From: CAZMJG01 sp964576365
GTDB taxonomy: Bacteria; Patescibacteriota; Microgenomatia; UBA1406; GWC2-37-13
Assembly: GCA_964576365.1 (NCBI GenBank)
Contig: CAZNUT010000033.1
Coordinates: 1 to 16,751 of the forward strand
Direction: 5' to 3'
Length of the DNA stretch: 16,751 nt
The position numbers were made by a program, and so were the translations under genes. The notes under the pieces are model-generated. The model saw only the letters and a list, made by a program, of their open reading frames with translations, was not told the DNA's origin and did no database searches. Numbering within the stretch: the stretch's first letter is position 1; each line of letters starts with the position of its first letter. Of the stretch, positions 1 to 5,912 are shown one piece after another.

Positions 1-497
1 ACACCACGAATCAAACCTTTATTACCCTCCTGGATGAGATCGAGAAATGAAAGTCTTCGGCCTAGATATTTCTTTGCAATAGAAACAACCAAACGAAGAT
101 TGGCTTTGATCAGCTGTTCTTTTGCTTTCATATCGCCCTTTTCATTTTTCTTTGCCAGGTCTATTTCCTGCTCAAATGTGAGAAGTGGGGTACGCCCAAT
201 TTCTTTAAGATATTTTTTGATAGGATCGAGTGATTCGCCATGCTTGCCTCCTACAAGCTTCTCCAACTCCTTTTCGATTTCCTCAGCGCTTTTTGAGCCA
301 TCTGAATCTTCCCTGGTAGAAATCGTCTCAAAAATATCTATACCTTTTTTAAACGCGATTTCAAAAAATTCATCTACCTCAGGTACATGATTTTCTGGCT
401 CAGGAAATACAAGCAAAATATCATCCTGGACCAAAAAACCATCATCAAGTCCTTGCTTAATAAGTTCTTTAATATTTTTGGGTATACGGTTTATCAT
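1..497 (-). CDS. rpoD: RNA polymerase principal sigma factor (sigma-70), N-terminal part
   Basis: Primary sigma factor that directs core RNA polymerase to housekeeping promoters. Only the first 165 codons are inside the window; the gene runs off the left edge. Residues about 1-50 (IKELIKQGLDDGFLVQDDIL and onward) resemble the acidic region 1.1 fold. Next comes an acidic linker, then region 1.2 (DPIKKYLKEIGRTPLLT), then region 2.1 and the start of 2.2 (NLRLVVSIAKKYLGRRLSF, DLIQEGNKGLIRGV), the core-binding part of the sigma-70 family. The ATG at 497 lies 11 nt after the dnaG stop, with no Shine-Dalgarno motif. An in-frame GTG at 524 is possible, but the frame closes just upstream. Order dnaG then rpoD matches the conserved macromolecular-synthesis operon, so the two are probably co-transcribed. 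Regions 2.4-4 cannot be seen, so an alternative sigma cannot be strictly excluded, but region 1.1 and the dnaG linkage favour RpoD. Confidence 0.93.
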   Translation of the reverse strand, partial: MINRIPKNIKELIKQGLDDGFLVQDDILLVFPEPENHVPEVDEFFEIAFKKGIDIFETISTREDSDGSKSAEEIEKELEKLVGGKHGESLDPIKKYLKEIGRTPLLTFEQEIDLAKKNEKGDMKAKEQLIKANLRLVVSIAKKYLGRRLSFLDLIQEGNKGLIRG

Positions 498-508
498 GGC
501 GATATATT

Positions 509-2278
509 TTACATGGTTTGCCACTGCTTTGCTATTTCATTTTTCGAAAGCGCTTTTAATCTGCCTAAATAGCTCGTCAACACAGCCTCATCACCATTCG
601 CTTCCTGCTGTGATAATTTGCTAATATGGTACTGATATCCATATCTTTTCACATCATAGAGCAATTGGACGATAGTATCATCACTCACATCCGGCATACT
701 GGTAGCATACAGGAAAATTTCATCTGCGGTAGCCCTTATTTCCGGTTTCAGATCTTTAACAAAAGATTGATAATCAAATAACTGATGAATATCTAAATAT
801 TTTTTAATCTCGATAAATAATAAATGAAGATATGGGGCAGTAAAATTATCTGCTTCAAGAATGCGAGACAATCTCATCGTTCGCAACGATTCATCACTTT
901 GCAACATCAAACTCATCACATATCTCTGAGTCATTTCCTCACGAGTCATTTTGCTTCCTATAGACTTTTTAGTATAAAAACTCCCTTGCTCTTTAAACCG
1001 AGCCAGACGAAGCAGTTTTTCGACACTGGATACCTCTACGTCAAGCATCTCGGCAATCTTTTTTTGATAATGCGAACTCACGATAGGATTGACAATATGA
1101 ATCAGGAACGGAGCCATTTCTTCAGCAATTTTCTTTTTTTGAAAAGGAGAAGGATCCGGGTACTTTTTTTTAAAATATCCAAGTAAAAAGTCATAAATAG
1201 GTAAAGATGCGAGCAAATCTTCTTTAAACGCTACTGGATCTTTACGCACGGCTTCATCTGGATCTTTACCATTGCGAAATTGTGCCACGTGTATTTCAAA
1301 ATCTTTTTTTTCTGCCTCCCGAATCCCCCGTTTCATCGCAGCTATTCCTGCCTCATCCGTATCAAGCGCTAAAGTGATTCGAGAAGTGAGTCGTTTGAGA
1401 ATATCAAGTTGCTCGTTAGTAAGCGCAGAACCTTTAATAGCTACTACATTACTCACCCCATGTTGATAAGGAGAGATGAGATCAAATTCTCCCTCAACGA
1501 TAAAAACATTGTCTTCTTTGCGTATTGCATCTTTGGTGACATTGATACCGTACAGACTTTCTCGTTTATGATATACAGCCGTCTCAGGCGTATTTACATA
1601 TTTTGCTCCTTGCAAACCACCATCGAGAACTCTGCCTGAAAACCCTACGATATTCCCTCGTATATCACGAATAGGAAATACAATCCGATTTCGAAACCGA
1701 TCATATGCCCGCGAGGAGTTTTCACGACTTATCGCAAGACCAGCAGCAATAAGTCGATCAGACTGAATAGATTTTTTTCCAAAAAACCTGATAAGCGAAT
1801 CCCAAGAATCAGGAGCAAAGCCGATTTGAAATGTCTCAATGATCTGTGGTCGCAAGCCGCGATTAATAAGATATGCGTGTGCCTCTTGACCTTGAGTTGT
1901 GTGAGATAAGACATATGAATAATATTTTGCCGCAAGCGTATTTATCATAAGTATGTCTTCTTTACGTTTGTGCTCATCATCGCTATAATCATTTTGCTCT
2001 AGCTCCACACCCGCCTTGTCAGCTAAATCCTTGAGTGCTTCTCGAAATGTGAGATTTTCTCGTTTCATCCAGAAGCCGATGATATCTCCCCCGGTTCCGC
2101 AAGAACCAAAGCAGTGCCATATCTGTCTCTCAGGTGAAACTACAAATGAAGGAGATTTTTCCTGATGAAACGGGCAACATGCCTTATAATTGCGCCCTGC
2201 TTTCTTAAGTGTGACATACTGACCGATAAAATCTACCAGATCAAGTTTTTGCCGTATTTGGTCAACTGGAGATGACAT
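509..2278 (-). CDS. dnaG: DNA primase DnaG
   Basis: Synthesises RNA primers for lagging-strand replication; 589 aa, normal for the family. The N-terminal CHC2 zinc-binding domain (about residues 1-95) has ligands C35, H38, C56 and C60 in CPFH...CFGSC; the second pair has three residues between cysteines, not the two of E. coli. The basic catalytic-core segment RFRNRIVFPIRD lies at about 194-205. The TOPRIM domain (about 257-345) shows the metal-binding acidic residues in VEGEFD (E262) and LALDTDEAG (D306, D308). The last 150 residues or so are helical and fit the DnaB-helicase-binding domain. The ATG start is supported by the typical primase N-terminus (DQIRQKLDLVDFIGQYV). It lies 11 nt upstream of rpoD, with which it likely forms an operon. 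No rpsU precedes it; the upstream region is a divergent, repeat-rich gap. No Shine-Dalgarno is visible and no convincing promoter could be fixed. Confidence 0.97.
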   Translation of the reverse strand: MSSPVDQIRQKLDLVDFIGQYVTLKKAGRNYKACCPFHQEKSPSFVVSPERQIWHCFGSCGTGGDIIGFWMKRENLTFREALKDLADKAGVELEQNDYSDDEHKRKEDILMINTLAAKYYSYVLSHTTQGQEAHAYLINRGLRPQIIETFQIGFAPDSWDSLIRFFGKKSIQSDRLIAAGLAISRENSSRAYDRFRNRIVFPIRDIRGNIVGFSGRVLDGGLQGAKYVNTPETAVYHKRESLYGINVTKDAIRKEDNVFIVEGEFDLISPYQHGVSNVVAIKGSALTNEQLDILKRLTSRITLALDTDEAGIAAMKRGIREAEKKDFEIHVAQFRNGKDPDEAVRKDPVAFKEDLLASLPIYDFLLGYFKKKYPDPSPFQKKKIAEEMAPFLIHIVNPIVSSHYQKKIAEMLDVEVSSVEKLLRLARFKEQGSFYTKKSIGSKMTREEMTQRYVMSLMLQSDESLRTMRLSRILEADNFTAPYLHLLFIEIKKYLDIHQLFDYQSFVKDLKPEIRATADEIFLYATSMPDVSDDTIVQLLYDVKRYGYQYHISKLSQQEANGDEAVLTSYLGRLKALSKNEIAKQWQTM

Positions 2279-2285
2279 ATATTTA

Positions 2286-2323
2286 AATGACTAATTTCTC
2301 AGTAACAATTTTCAATGACTAAT
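2286..2323. repeat. Two direct copies of AATGACTAAT
   Basis: Exact 10-bp copies lie at 2286-2295 and 2314-2323, just upstream of the dnaG start. A third exact copy is at 4171-4180 in the other long intergenic gap, and a 9/10 copy in reverse orientation is at 13981-13990 between rpsL and rpsG. All copies noticed are intergenic. They may be remnants of an intergenic repeat family; no function is claimed. Confidence 0.6.
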
Positions 2324-2327
2324 ACAC

Positions 2328-2451
2328 GTGCGAAATAGGTGTCACGAGTAGAGGGTTCCCTTCAGCGCGCAGCGAACCAAGTGAGCGAGCACCTGCCTTC
2401 CGGCAGGCAGGCTGATGGGAGGATAAACGAGTAACAGAATCTATTTCGTAC
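2328..2451. repeat. Long imperfect inverted-repeat (hairpin) element
   Basis: The outer arms CGAAATAG (2331-2338) and CTATTTCG (2441-2448) are exact complements and extend a little with G-U pairs. A second stem pairs TCCC-T-TCAGC (2357-2366) with GCTGA-T-GGGA (2411-2420). Between them the arms are partly unpaired, and CGAGTA occurs on both sides (near 2345 and 2429). The inside carries the GC-rich hairpin repeat at 2392-2412. The whole could fold as one rod of about 124 nt with a central bulge. It could be a decayed miniature mobile repeat or a structured RNA; I cannot match it to a named RNA family. Confidence 0.5.
2392..2412. repeat. GC-rich hairpin repeat CCTGCC-TTCC-GGCAGG
   Basis: A perfect 6-bp stem (2392-2397 with 2402-2407) closes a TTCC loop and is followed by a further CAGGC. 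On the minus strand it reads GCCTGCCTGCCGGAAGGCAG, closely matching the plus-strand block at 4148-4167 (GCCTGCCTACCGAAGGAAGG) apart from a few changes. Repeats of this type are familiar between genes of CPR genomes (recollection, not searched). Confidence 0.6.
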
Positions 2452-2479
2452 CTACATATAGCTGGTATTTTTACCTAAA

Positions 2480-2524
2480 GATCCTGAAACCCACCTCATC
2501 GGTGACAAGCAAGTTCAGAATGAC
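2480..2524. repeat. Interspersed repeat with GATCCTGAAAC and AAGTTCAGAATGAC ends
   Basis: GATCCTGAAAC (2480-2490) and AAGTTCAGAATGAC (2511-2524) enclose a 20-nt spacer. The second word is the reverse complement of GTCATTCTGAACTT, which matches 13 of 14 bases of the plus-strand word at 4134-4147. TTCAG against CTGAA gives partial self-complementarity. Words of this kind are typical of short intergenic repeats in Microgenomates-like genomes (recalled family knowledge). Confidence 0.55.
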
Positions 2525-2594
2525 TGTATAAAAACTATTTACTATCTTCTAATTCTGCTTACCAACCTTGTAAACTTGATAAACTTATTTCGCC

Positions 2595-2624
2595 TTGTTT
2601 TCTTTCTCTTTTTACTATTATAAT
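2595..2624 (+). promoter_or_regulatory. Promoter for the PilM-like/LytR_C gene
   Basis: A perfect -10 TATAAT lies at 2619-2624, with a weak -35 TTGTTT at 2595-2600 and an 18-bp spacer. Transcription would begin near 2631, one base before the ATG at 2632, implying a leaderless mRNA. The -10 overlaps the ATG at 2623, which argues against that earlier start. Confidence 0.6.
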
Positions 2625-2631
2625 GGTTGTA

Positions 2632-4110
2632 ATGCTATATATATCTTTAGACGTTCATAAAATCAAAATCCTCCTTCTCAAAAAAAGTCTTCTTGGACAG
2701 TATGAAACATTTTTTGTGGGAAAAGATATTCCTGCAGATATGCTTACAAACGGCAAGCTTGCCAGTCCGGACGTAGTCGCCTCCGGAATCAAAGAATTGT
2801 TAAATGCAGTTCTTCCCCCTCAATCAAAAGAACGCGAGGTCATTCTCGTGATCCCACAAGACTCATTTATTTTTTTCCGAAGTGAACTACCTGTAGACAT
2901 TTCAACAGGAGTACGTGATAGTTTTATACGGGAAAAAGCACGCACAATGCTTGACGTAGATATTGATGCGTATCATTTTGATCACCTCATTCAAGAAAAC
3001 GGCCCTGACAAACAACTTCTCGTATTTGGTATAGAAAAATCTGTTCTTGCCCAATATATGCAACCGCTTCAACTACTTGAGTTGAGGTTAGCAGCTCTCA
3101 TACCTGAACCATTTGCTTATTTCAAATTATTTGAAAAAACACTTCGTCAAAATAAAAAGGAAGTTATTTGGTACGTATCATACGAACAAGATCGGCTTAC
3201 CGGCTATGTATTTGATTCATATGGACTTTTAGAAAAAGAACGATGGAGTCATGAAGCGCCAAAAAAAGAAATTGTCGAGCAACTGCTGCAAAAACAGGCT
3301 GATGTATATATGAATAAAGGGATGAAGCTCAATAGACTTATCTTGTCGGGAAAGGAAGCAGAGACAGTAAGGCAAGATACGTTTACCAAAAATGTAGGGG
3401 TCTGGACAAATCCTTTAAAAAGAATTGCAAATCATTTTTATTCAGATTATCTACAGATTCTCGGAGACCAGCCGGAAAAACCACTGCCAATTCTTGAATA
3501 TGATACACTTATTGGAGCCTTTATATTTTTCCAAGAAAACAAAACATTTTCACTTCTCCGACACGAAGAATCGACAAAAAGGACATTACCATCATTGCCT
3601 CTTCCACGGGCGTTACCATCATTTTCTTTACCTATGAAAGCTATCGGATTGTTTTTGATATCCTTTGGAATTACTTTTCTTGCTTTTTTTGCTTTATCTA
3701 AATACAACTTATTCAATAACGGCATCAAGATACCATCTATTCCTTTCCTGGCTCAAGCCACCCCCACTCCTACTCCTTCTCCTACCTTGACACCCCCTAC
3801 TCCTACTCCTATACCAAGCGTCAATCGCAGTGAAGTGAAAATAAAAATTCTTAACGGTTCTGGAATTCGAGGCAAAGCAAATACCGTCAAGGAATTTTTC
3901 AAATCAAAAGGCTATGAAGATATTTTGACAGGCAATGCAGACGCATTTGATTATGAGACAACTGTCATACAGATCAAAAAAGACAACGAAGCATTAAAAG
4001 ATGCGCTCACCAAAGATGTAACTTCCCAGGTGGAAAAACCAAAATTTGAAGAGCTTGACGAGGATGAAGCCTCCGATGTGATTGTGATCGTCGGAACTGA
4101 TTTTAAATAA
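2632..4110 (+). CDS. PilM-like domain / transmembrane / LytR_C fusion protein
   Basis: A 492-aa protein with three visible parts. Residues about 1-310 resemble the actin-fold PilM/GspL family: a first strand ISLDVHKIKILLL where the usual phosphate-binding loop would be (degenerate, lacking the G-S pattern), then REVILVIPQDSFIFFRSELP and a helix IREKARTMLDVDIDAYHFD typical of PilM. One transmembrane helix lies at about 337-357 (AIGLFLISFGITFLAFFALS). A Thr/Pro-rich linker (about 377-396, many TPTP units) leads to a LytR_C-type domain (about 400-490; signature KIKILNGSGIRGKA, closing with VIVIVGTDF). Predicted topology is cytoplasmic N-domain and external C-domain. The ATG at 2632 is preferred over 2623 because the latter overlaps the -10 box. 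Function is unproven; a cell-envelope or pilus-linked scaffold is the best inference. The gene is flanked on both sides by inverted copies of the same repeats. Confidence 0.8.
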   Translation: MLYISLDVHKIKILLLKKSLLGQYETFFVGKDIPADMLTNGKLASPDVVASGIKELLNAVLPPQSKEREVILVIPQDSFIFFRSELPVDISTGVRDSFIREKARTMLDVDIDAYHFDHLIQENGPDKQLLVFGIEKSVLAQYMQPLQLLELRLAALIPEPFAYFKLFEKTLRQNKKEVIWYVSYEQDRLTGYVFDSYGLLEKERWSHEAPKKEIVEQLLQKQADVYMNKGMKLNRLILSGKEAETVRQDTFTKNVGVWTNPLKRIANHFYSDYLQILGDQPEKPLPILEYDTLIGAFIFFQENKTFSLLRHEESTKRTLPSLPLPRALPSFSLPMKAIGLFLISFGITFLAFFALSKYNLFNNGIKIPSIPFLAQATPTPTPSPTLTPPTPTPIPSVNRSEVKIKILNGSGIRGKANTVKEFFKSKGYEDILTGNADAFDYETTVIQIKKDNEALKDALTKDVTSQVEKPKFEELDEDEASDVIVIVGTDFK

Positions 4111-4133
4111 TCAAGTAAGAGTATGCTTCAACC

Positions 4134-4180
4134 GTCATGCTGAACTTGCCTGCCTACCGAAGGAAGGACGAATGACTAAT
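4134..4180. repeat. Composite intergenic repeat block
   Basis: Three words follow one another: GTCATGCTGAACTTG (4134-4148), GCCTGCCTACCGAAGGAAGG (4148-4167, an imperfect CCTGCCT/AGGAAGG stem) and AATGACTAAT (4171-4180). The first two also occur, in the opposite orientation and with small changes, in the gap before the fusion gene (2511-2524 and 2392-2412). The block begins 24 nt after the fusion gene's stop codon. Confidence 0.6.
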
Positions 4181-4195
4181 CCAGAATTGAGAAAG

Positions 4196-4215
4196 AAGAA
4201 ATGTGTTTATTTCTT
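4196..4215 (+). terminator. Weak hairpin after the fusion gene, possible terminator
   Basis: AAGAAAT (4196-4202) pairs with ATTTCTT (4209-4215) around a 6-nt loop, then an AT-rich run. The stem is AT-only apart from one G-C pair and there is no clean U tract, so termination here is only possible. Confidence 0.25.
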
Positions 4216-4294
4216 AAATCCTCATTTTTAATTTTAAAAAAAAGAAACCTATTACTTATTCACTTTTACTTTTTACTTTATAAAATTTCTGTAA

Positions 4295-4462
4295 CAAACA
4301 GATGATGATGAGAATGGAGAAACAGTTCTATACCCACTTGATGAAACTGAACTTTCCGCATTCTTGAATCGCTTGAAAAACGGAATGAATGCTTACCTAC
4401 TAAACCTCACTACCTTCACACTTCCCCCAAAGTATGATAATCTTTCTTACATTAATTGTTAG
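4295..4462 (+). pseudogene. Possible remnant of a coding sequence (55 codons, no start)
   Basis: The frame is open from just after a TAA at 4292 to TAG at 4460-4462, with TAA next to it. It reads DDDENGETVLYPLDETELSA then FLNRLKNGMNAYLLNLTTF and ends YDNLSYINC. The composition looks like real protein (acidic start, amphipathic middle) but there is no start codon near its beginning and no Shine-Dalgarno. It shares a frame with the reading frame at 4472-4729, so both may derive from one ancestral gene. I do not recognise a family. Confidence 0.3.
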
Positions 4463-4471
4463 TAAATAAAA

Positions 4472-4729
4472 ATGATACACCAAGGACAGGAAAATAATAT
4501 GTTTTTGACAGGTGATATACCACCTTTTTCAAAAGAGCAGTACTAGCAAATGACTACCCGGTTTAAGGCACTAGTTGATGCCGATAGATCCATGGGTCTT
4601 GAACCAAATGAACCAGCACTTCTCGCAAATGGCACTCTATGGGGATTTACATGGAACCCAGCCGGTAAACTCATCCCATTGACAAATGTAGATTGTGCTC
4701 GTATCAGAGCAGTCCAGAACACAGCTTGA
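4472..4729 (+). pseudogene. Small reading frame split by an in-frame TAG
   Basis: An ATG at 4472 opens MIHQGQENNMFLTGDIPPFS followed by KEQY and TAG (4544-4546). The same frame resumes at once and contains an ATG at 4550 that opens 59 codons to TGA at 4727-4729 (MTTRFKALVDADRSMGLEPN ... ANGTLWGFTWNPAGKLIP ... ARIRAVQNTA). The 59-aa part could be an independent small protein, the tail of a gene broken by a nonsense mutation, or an amber-readthrough product. No Shine-Dalgarno or clear promoter precedes either ATG. The NGTLWGFTWNPAGKL segment looks like ordered beta-rich protein. No family is recognised. Confidence 0.35.
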
Positions 4730-4832
4730 GGTCAGCGTAAATAATATATAGCATGTACAATAAATGTAAAATCTGTGTCAGAAGTTGAAATGGGACATTT
4801 AATAGCAAGTATAAATGTTCACGATGAGGGTA

Positions 4833-4848
4833 TGGTATGATATGAGGA
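4833..4848 (+). promoter_or_regulatory. Extended -10 and purine patch at prfB
   Basis: TGGTATGAT (4833-4841) is an extended -10 promoter element. It predicts a transcript start near 4848, only a few bases before the ATG at 4852. GAGGA at 4844-4848 resembles a Shine-Dalgarno, but it sits only 3 nt from the start and would mostly be left out of such a transcript. A more distant pair, TTGAAA (4785-4790) and TATAAA (4810-4815), has a poor 19-nt spacer; if it were used, the GAGGA would be transcribed. Confidence 0.45.
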
Positions 4849-4851
4849 CAT

Positions 4852-5868
4852 ATGAATGAATCTCTTGAAGAGCTGCAAAAAAAATTTGACCAGATTCGTC
4901 TACGCATCAACCCCGATGCAAAACGCGAAGAGATAAAACACCTTGAAGCACGTACTTACGAAGCAGACTTCTGGACCGATCATACTACTGCAGTTGACGT
5001 GATGAAACGCATCAATGAGATGAAAAAAGAAATAGAAGATGTGGAAATGATGCAACTTCTTCTTGAAGAAAATCAACTATCAGAAGCAGAAAAACTGATC
5101 AATTCCTACGAAATCAGACTCTTTCTTTCGGGAAGCTACGATCAGAGCGATGCTATTTTTGCCATCCATGCAGGACAAGGCGGCACCGAAGCTATGGATT
5201 GGAGCGATATGTTAAGGCGTATGTATACACGTTTTTTTGATAGAAAAGGCTGGAAATACGAAGAAGTAGACCGTGTACCAGGGGAAGAAGCAGGTATAAA
5301 AAGTATTATTATCAATGTATATGGTCAGTTTGCATTCGGATATCTTAAAGCCGAGGCAGGCGTTCACAGACTCGTTCGTCAGTCACCTTTCAATGCAGAT
5401 GGACTGCGTCAGACTTCTTTTGCGCTTGTCGAGGTCTACCCTATCATCAAAAATCAGCAAATCGAAATCCGGGAAGAGGATCTTGACTGGCAATTTTTCC
5501 GTTCGGGCGGTCATGGCGGCCAAAATGTCAACAAAGTTTCAACTGCGGTCAGACTCACACACAAACCATCAGGCATAGTGGTGACTTGTCAGCAAGAACG
5601 ATCTCAACTTCAAAACCGAGAAAATGCGCTTAATATCCTCCGGGGTCAACTCTGGAAACTCGAAGAAGAAAAAAAGAAAAATGAAATCGACATGTTTAAA
5701 ACTGACAAAATGGCTTCTTGGGGAAGACAGATACGTTCATATGTGTTACACCCATATAAAATGATCAAAGATTTACGCACCGATTATGAAGAAAGCCAGG
5801 TCGAACGAGTACTCGATGGAGAGATCGACGGCTTTCTGGAAGCATACCTCAAAAAATCACACGATTGA
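4852..5868 (+). CDS. prfB: Peptide chain release factor 2
   Basis: Class I release factor that reads UAA and UGA on the ribosome and triggers peptide release. 338 aa, slightly shorter than E. coli RF2 (365). The N-terminal helical domain spans about residues 1-95. The codon-recognition motif is SPF at 178-180 (RQSPFNADGLRQTSF), the RF2 signature; RF1 would carry a PxT-type motif there. The catalytic GGQ is at 222-224 in RSGGHGGQNVNKVSTAVRLT. The ATG at 4852 fits because LEELQKKFDQIR aligns with the start of the family's first helix. The CTT-TGA-C programmed frameshift common in prfB is absent: the equivalent position (around RINPDAK) is read straight through. The gene ends in TGA, a codon its own product recognises. 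It lies 44 nt before the next gene, with no terminator between them. Confidence 0.97.
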   Translation: MNESLEELQKKFDQIRLRINPDAKREEIKHLEARTYEADFWTDHTTAVDVMKRINEMKKEIEDVEMMQLLLEENQLSEAEKLINSYEIRLFLSGSYDQSDAIFAIHAGQGGTEAMDWSDMLRRMYTRFFDRKGWKYEEVDRVPGEEAGIKSIIINVYGQFAFGYLKAEAGVHRLVRQSPFNADGLRQTSFALVEVYPIIKNQQIEIREEDLDWQFFRSGGHGGQNVNKVSTAVRLTHKPSGIVVTCQQERSQLQNRENALNILRGQLWKLEEEKKKNEIDMFKTDKMASWGRQIRSYVLHPYKMIKDLRTDYEESQVERVLDGEIDGFLEAYLKKSHD

Positions 5869-5897
5869 TATTCTGACTTTTCATTTTTTTGACTTCA

Positions 5898-5906
5898 TGG
5901 TATCCT
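5898..5906 (+). promoter_or_regulatory. Extended -10 just before the small membrane-protein gene
   Basis: TGGTATCCT is a TGn-extended -10 whose last base is 6 nt before the ATG at 5913. The predicted transcript start would fall on or next to that ATG, so the mRNA would be leaderless. No good -35 is present at the expected place (TTTTCA near 5878-5883). Confidence 0.4.
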
Positions 5907-5912
5907 GTGAAA

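Larger units (their letters stand above)
2279..2631. other. Divergent intergenic region, repeat-rich, no gene
   Basis: This gap separates dnaG (leftward) from the LytR_C fusion gene (rightward). No credible coding frame was seen. It holds two AATGACTAAT copies, a long imperfect hairpin (2328-2451) with a GC-rich hairpin repeat inside it, a paired repeat (2480-2524), and the promoter of the rightward gene. Base composition is mixed: the centre (about 2360-2420) is GC-rich while both flanks are AT-rich, which fits an inserted or amplified repeat unit. No tRNA or recognised riboswitch was found. Confidence 0.75.
4111..4851. other. Long intergenic gap with repeats and decayed reading frames
   Basis: A 741-bp gap before prfB. 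It begins with a repeat block (4134-4180) and a weak AT hairpin (4196-4215), then a very AT-rich stretch to about 4290. From 4295 to 4729 one plus-strand frame gives protein-like translation interrupted by stops at 4460, 4463 and 4544. The remainder (4730-4851) holds the upstream elements of prfB. No intact gene of normal length is present and no RNA gene was recognised. Confidence 0.7.

Noticed and set aside
34..572. Plus-strand open frames opposite rpoD
   Set aside because: They are antisense to a clearly conserved sigma-70 N-terminus and have low-complexity Ser/Phe-rich translations with no family features.
824..1935. Open frames of 64-120 codons on either strand inside dnaG
   Set aside because: They lie within the conserved primase frame and show no recognisable protein features; they are by-products of its codon use.
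2279..2631. tRNA, T-box or other riboswitch in the divergent gap
   Set aside because: No cloverleaf, no T-loop signature in register, and no T-box antiterminator (TGG-ACC) motif could be found; only the unidentified hairpin remains.
4704..4910. Minus-strand 68-codon frame over the prfB start
   Set aside because: It overlaps the prfB N-terminus and promoter in antisense and has Leu/Ser/Tyr-rich random composition.
4870..4910. TTTGACC near the prfB start as a programmed frameshift site
   Set aside because: TTT-GAC is read in frame here; there is no CTT-TGA-C and the downstream protein is continuous with the start codon.
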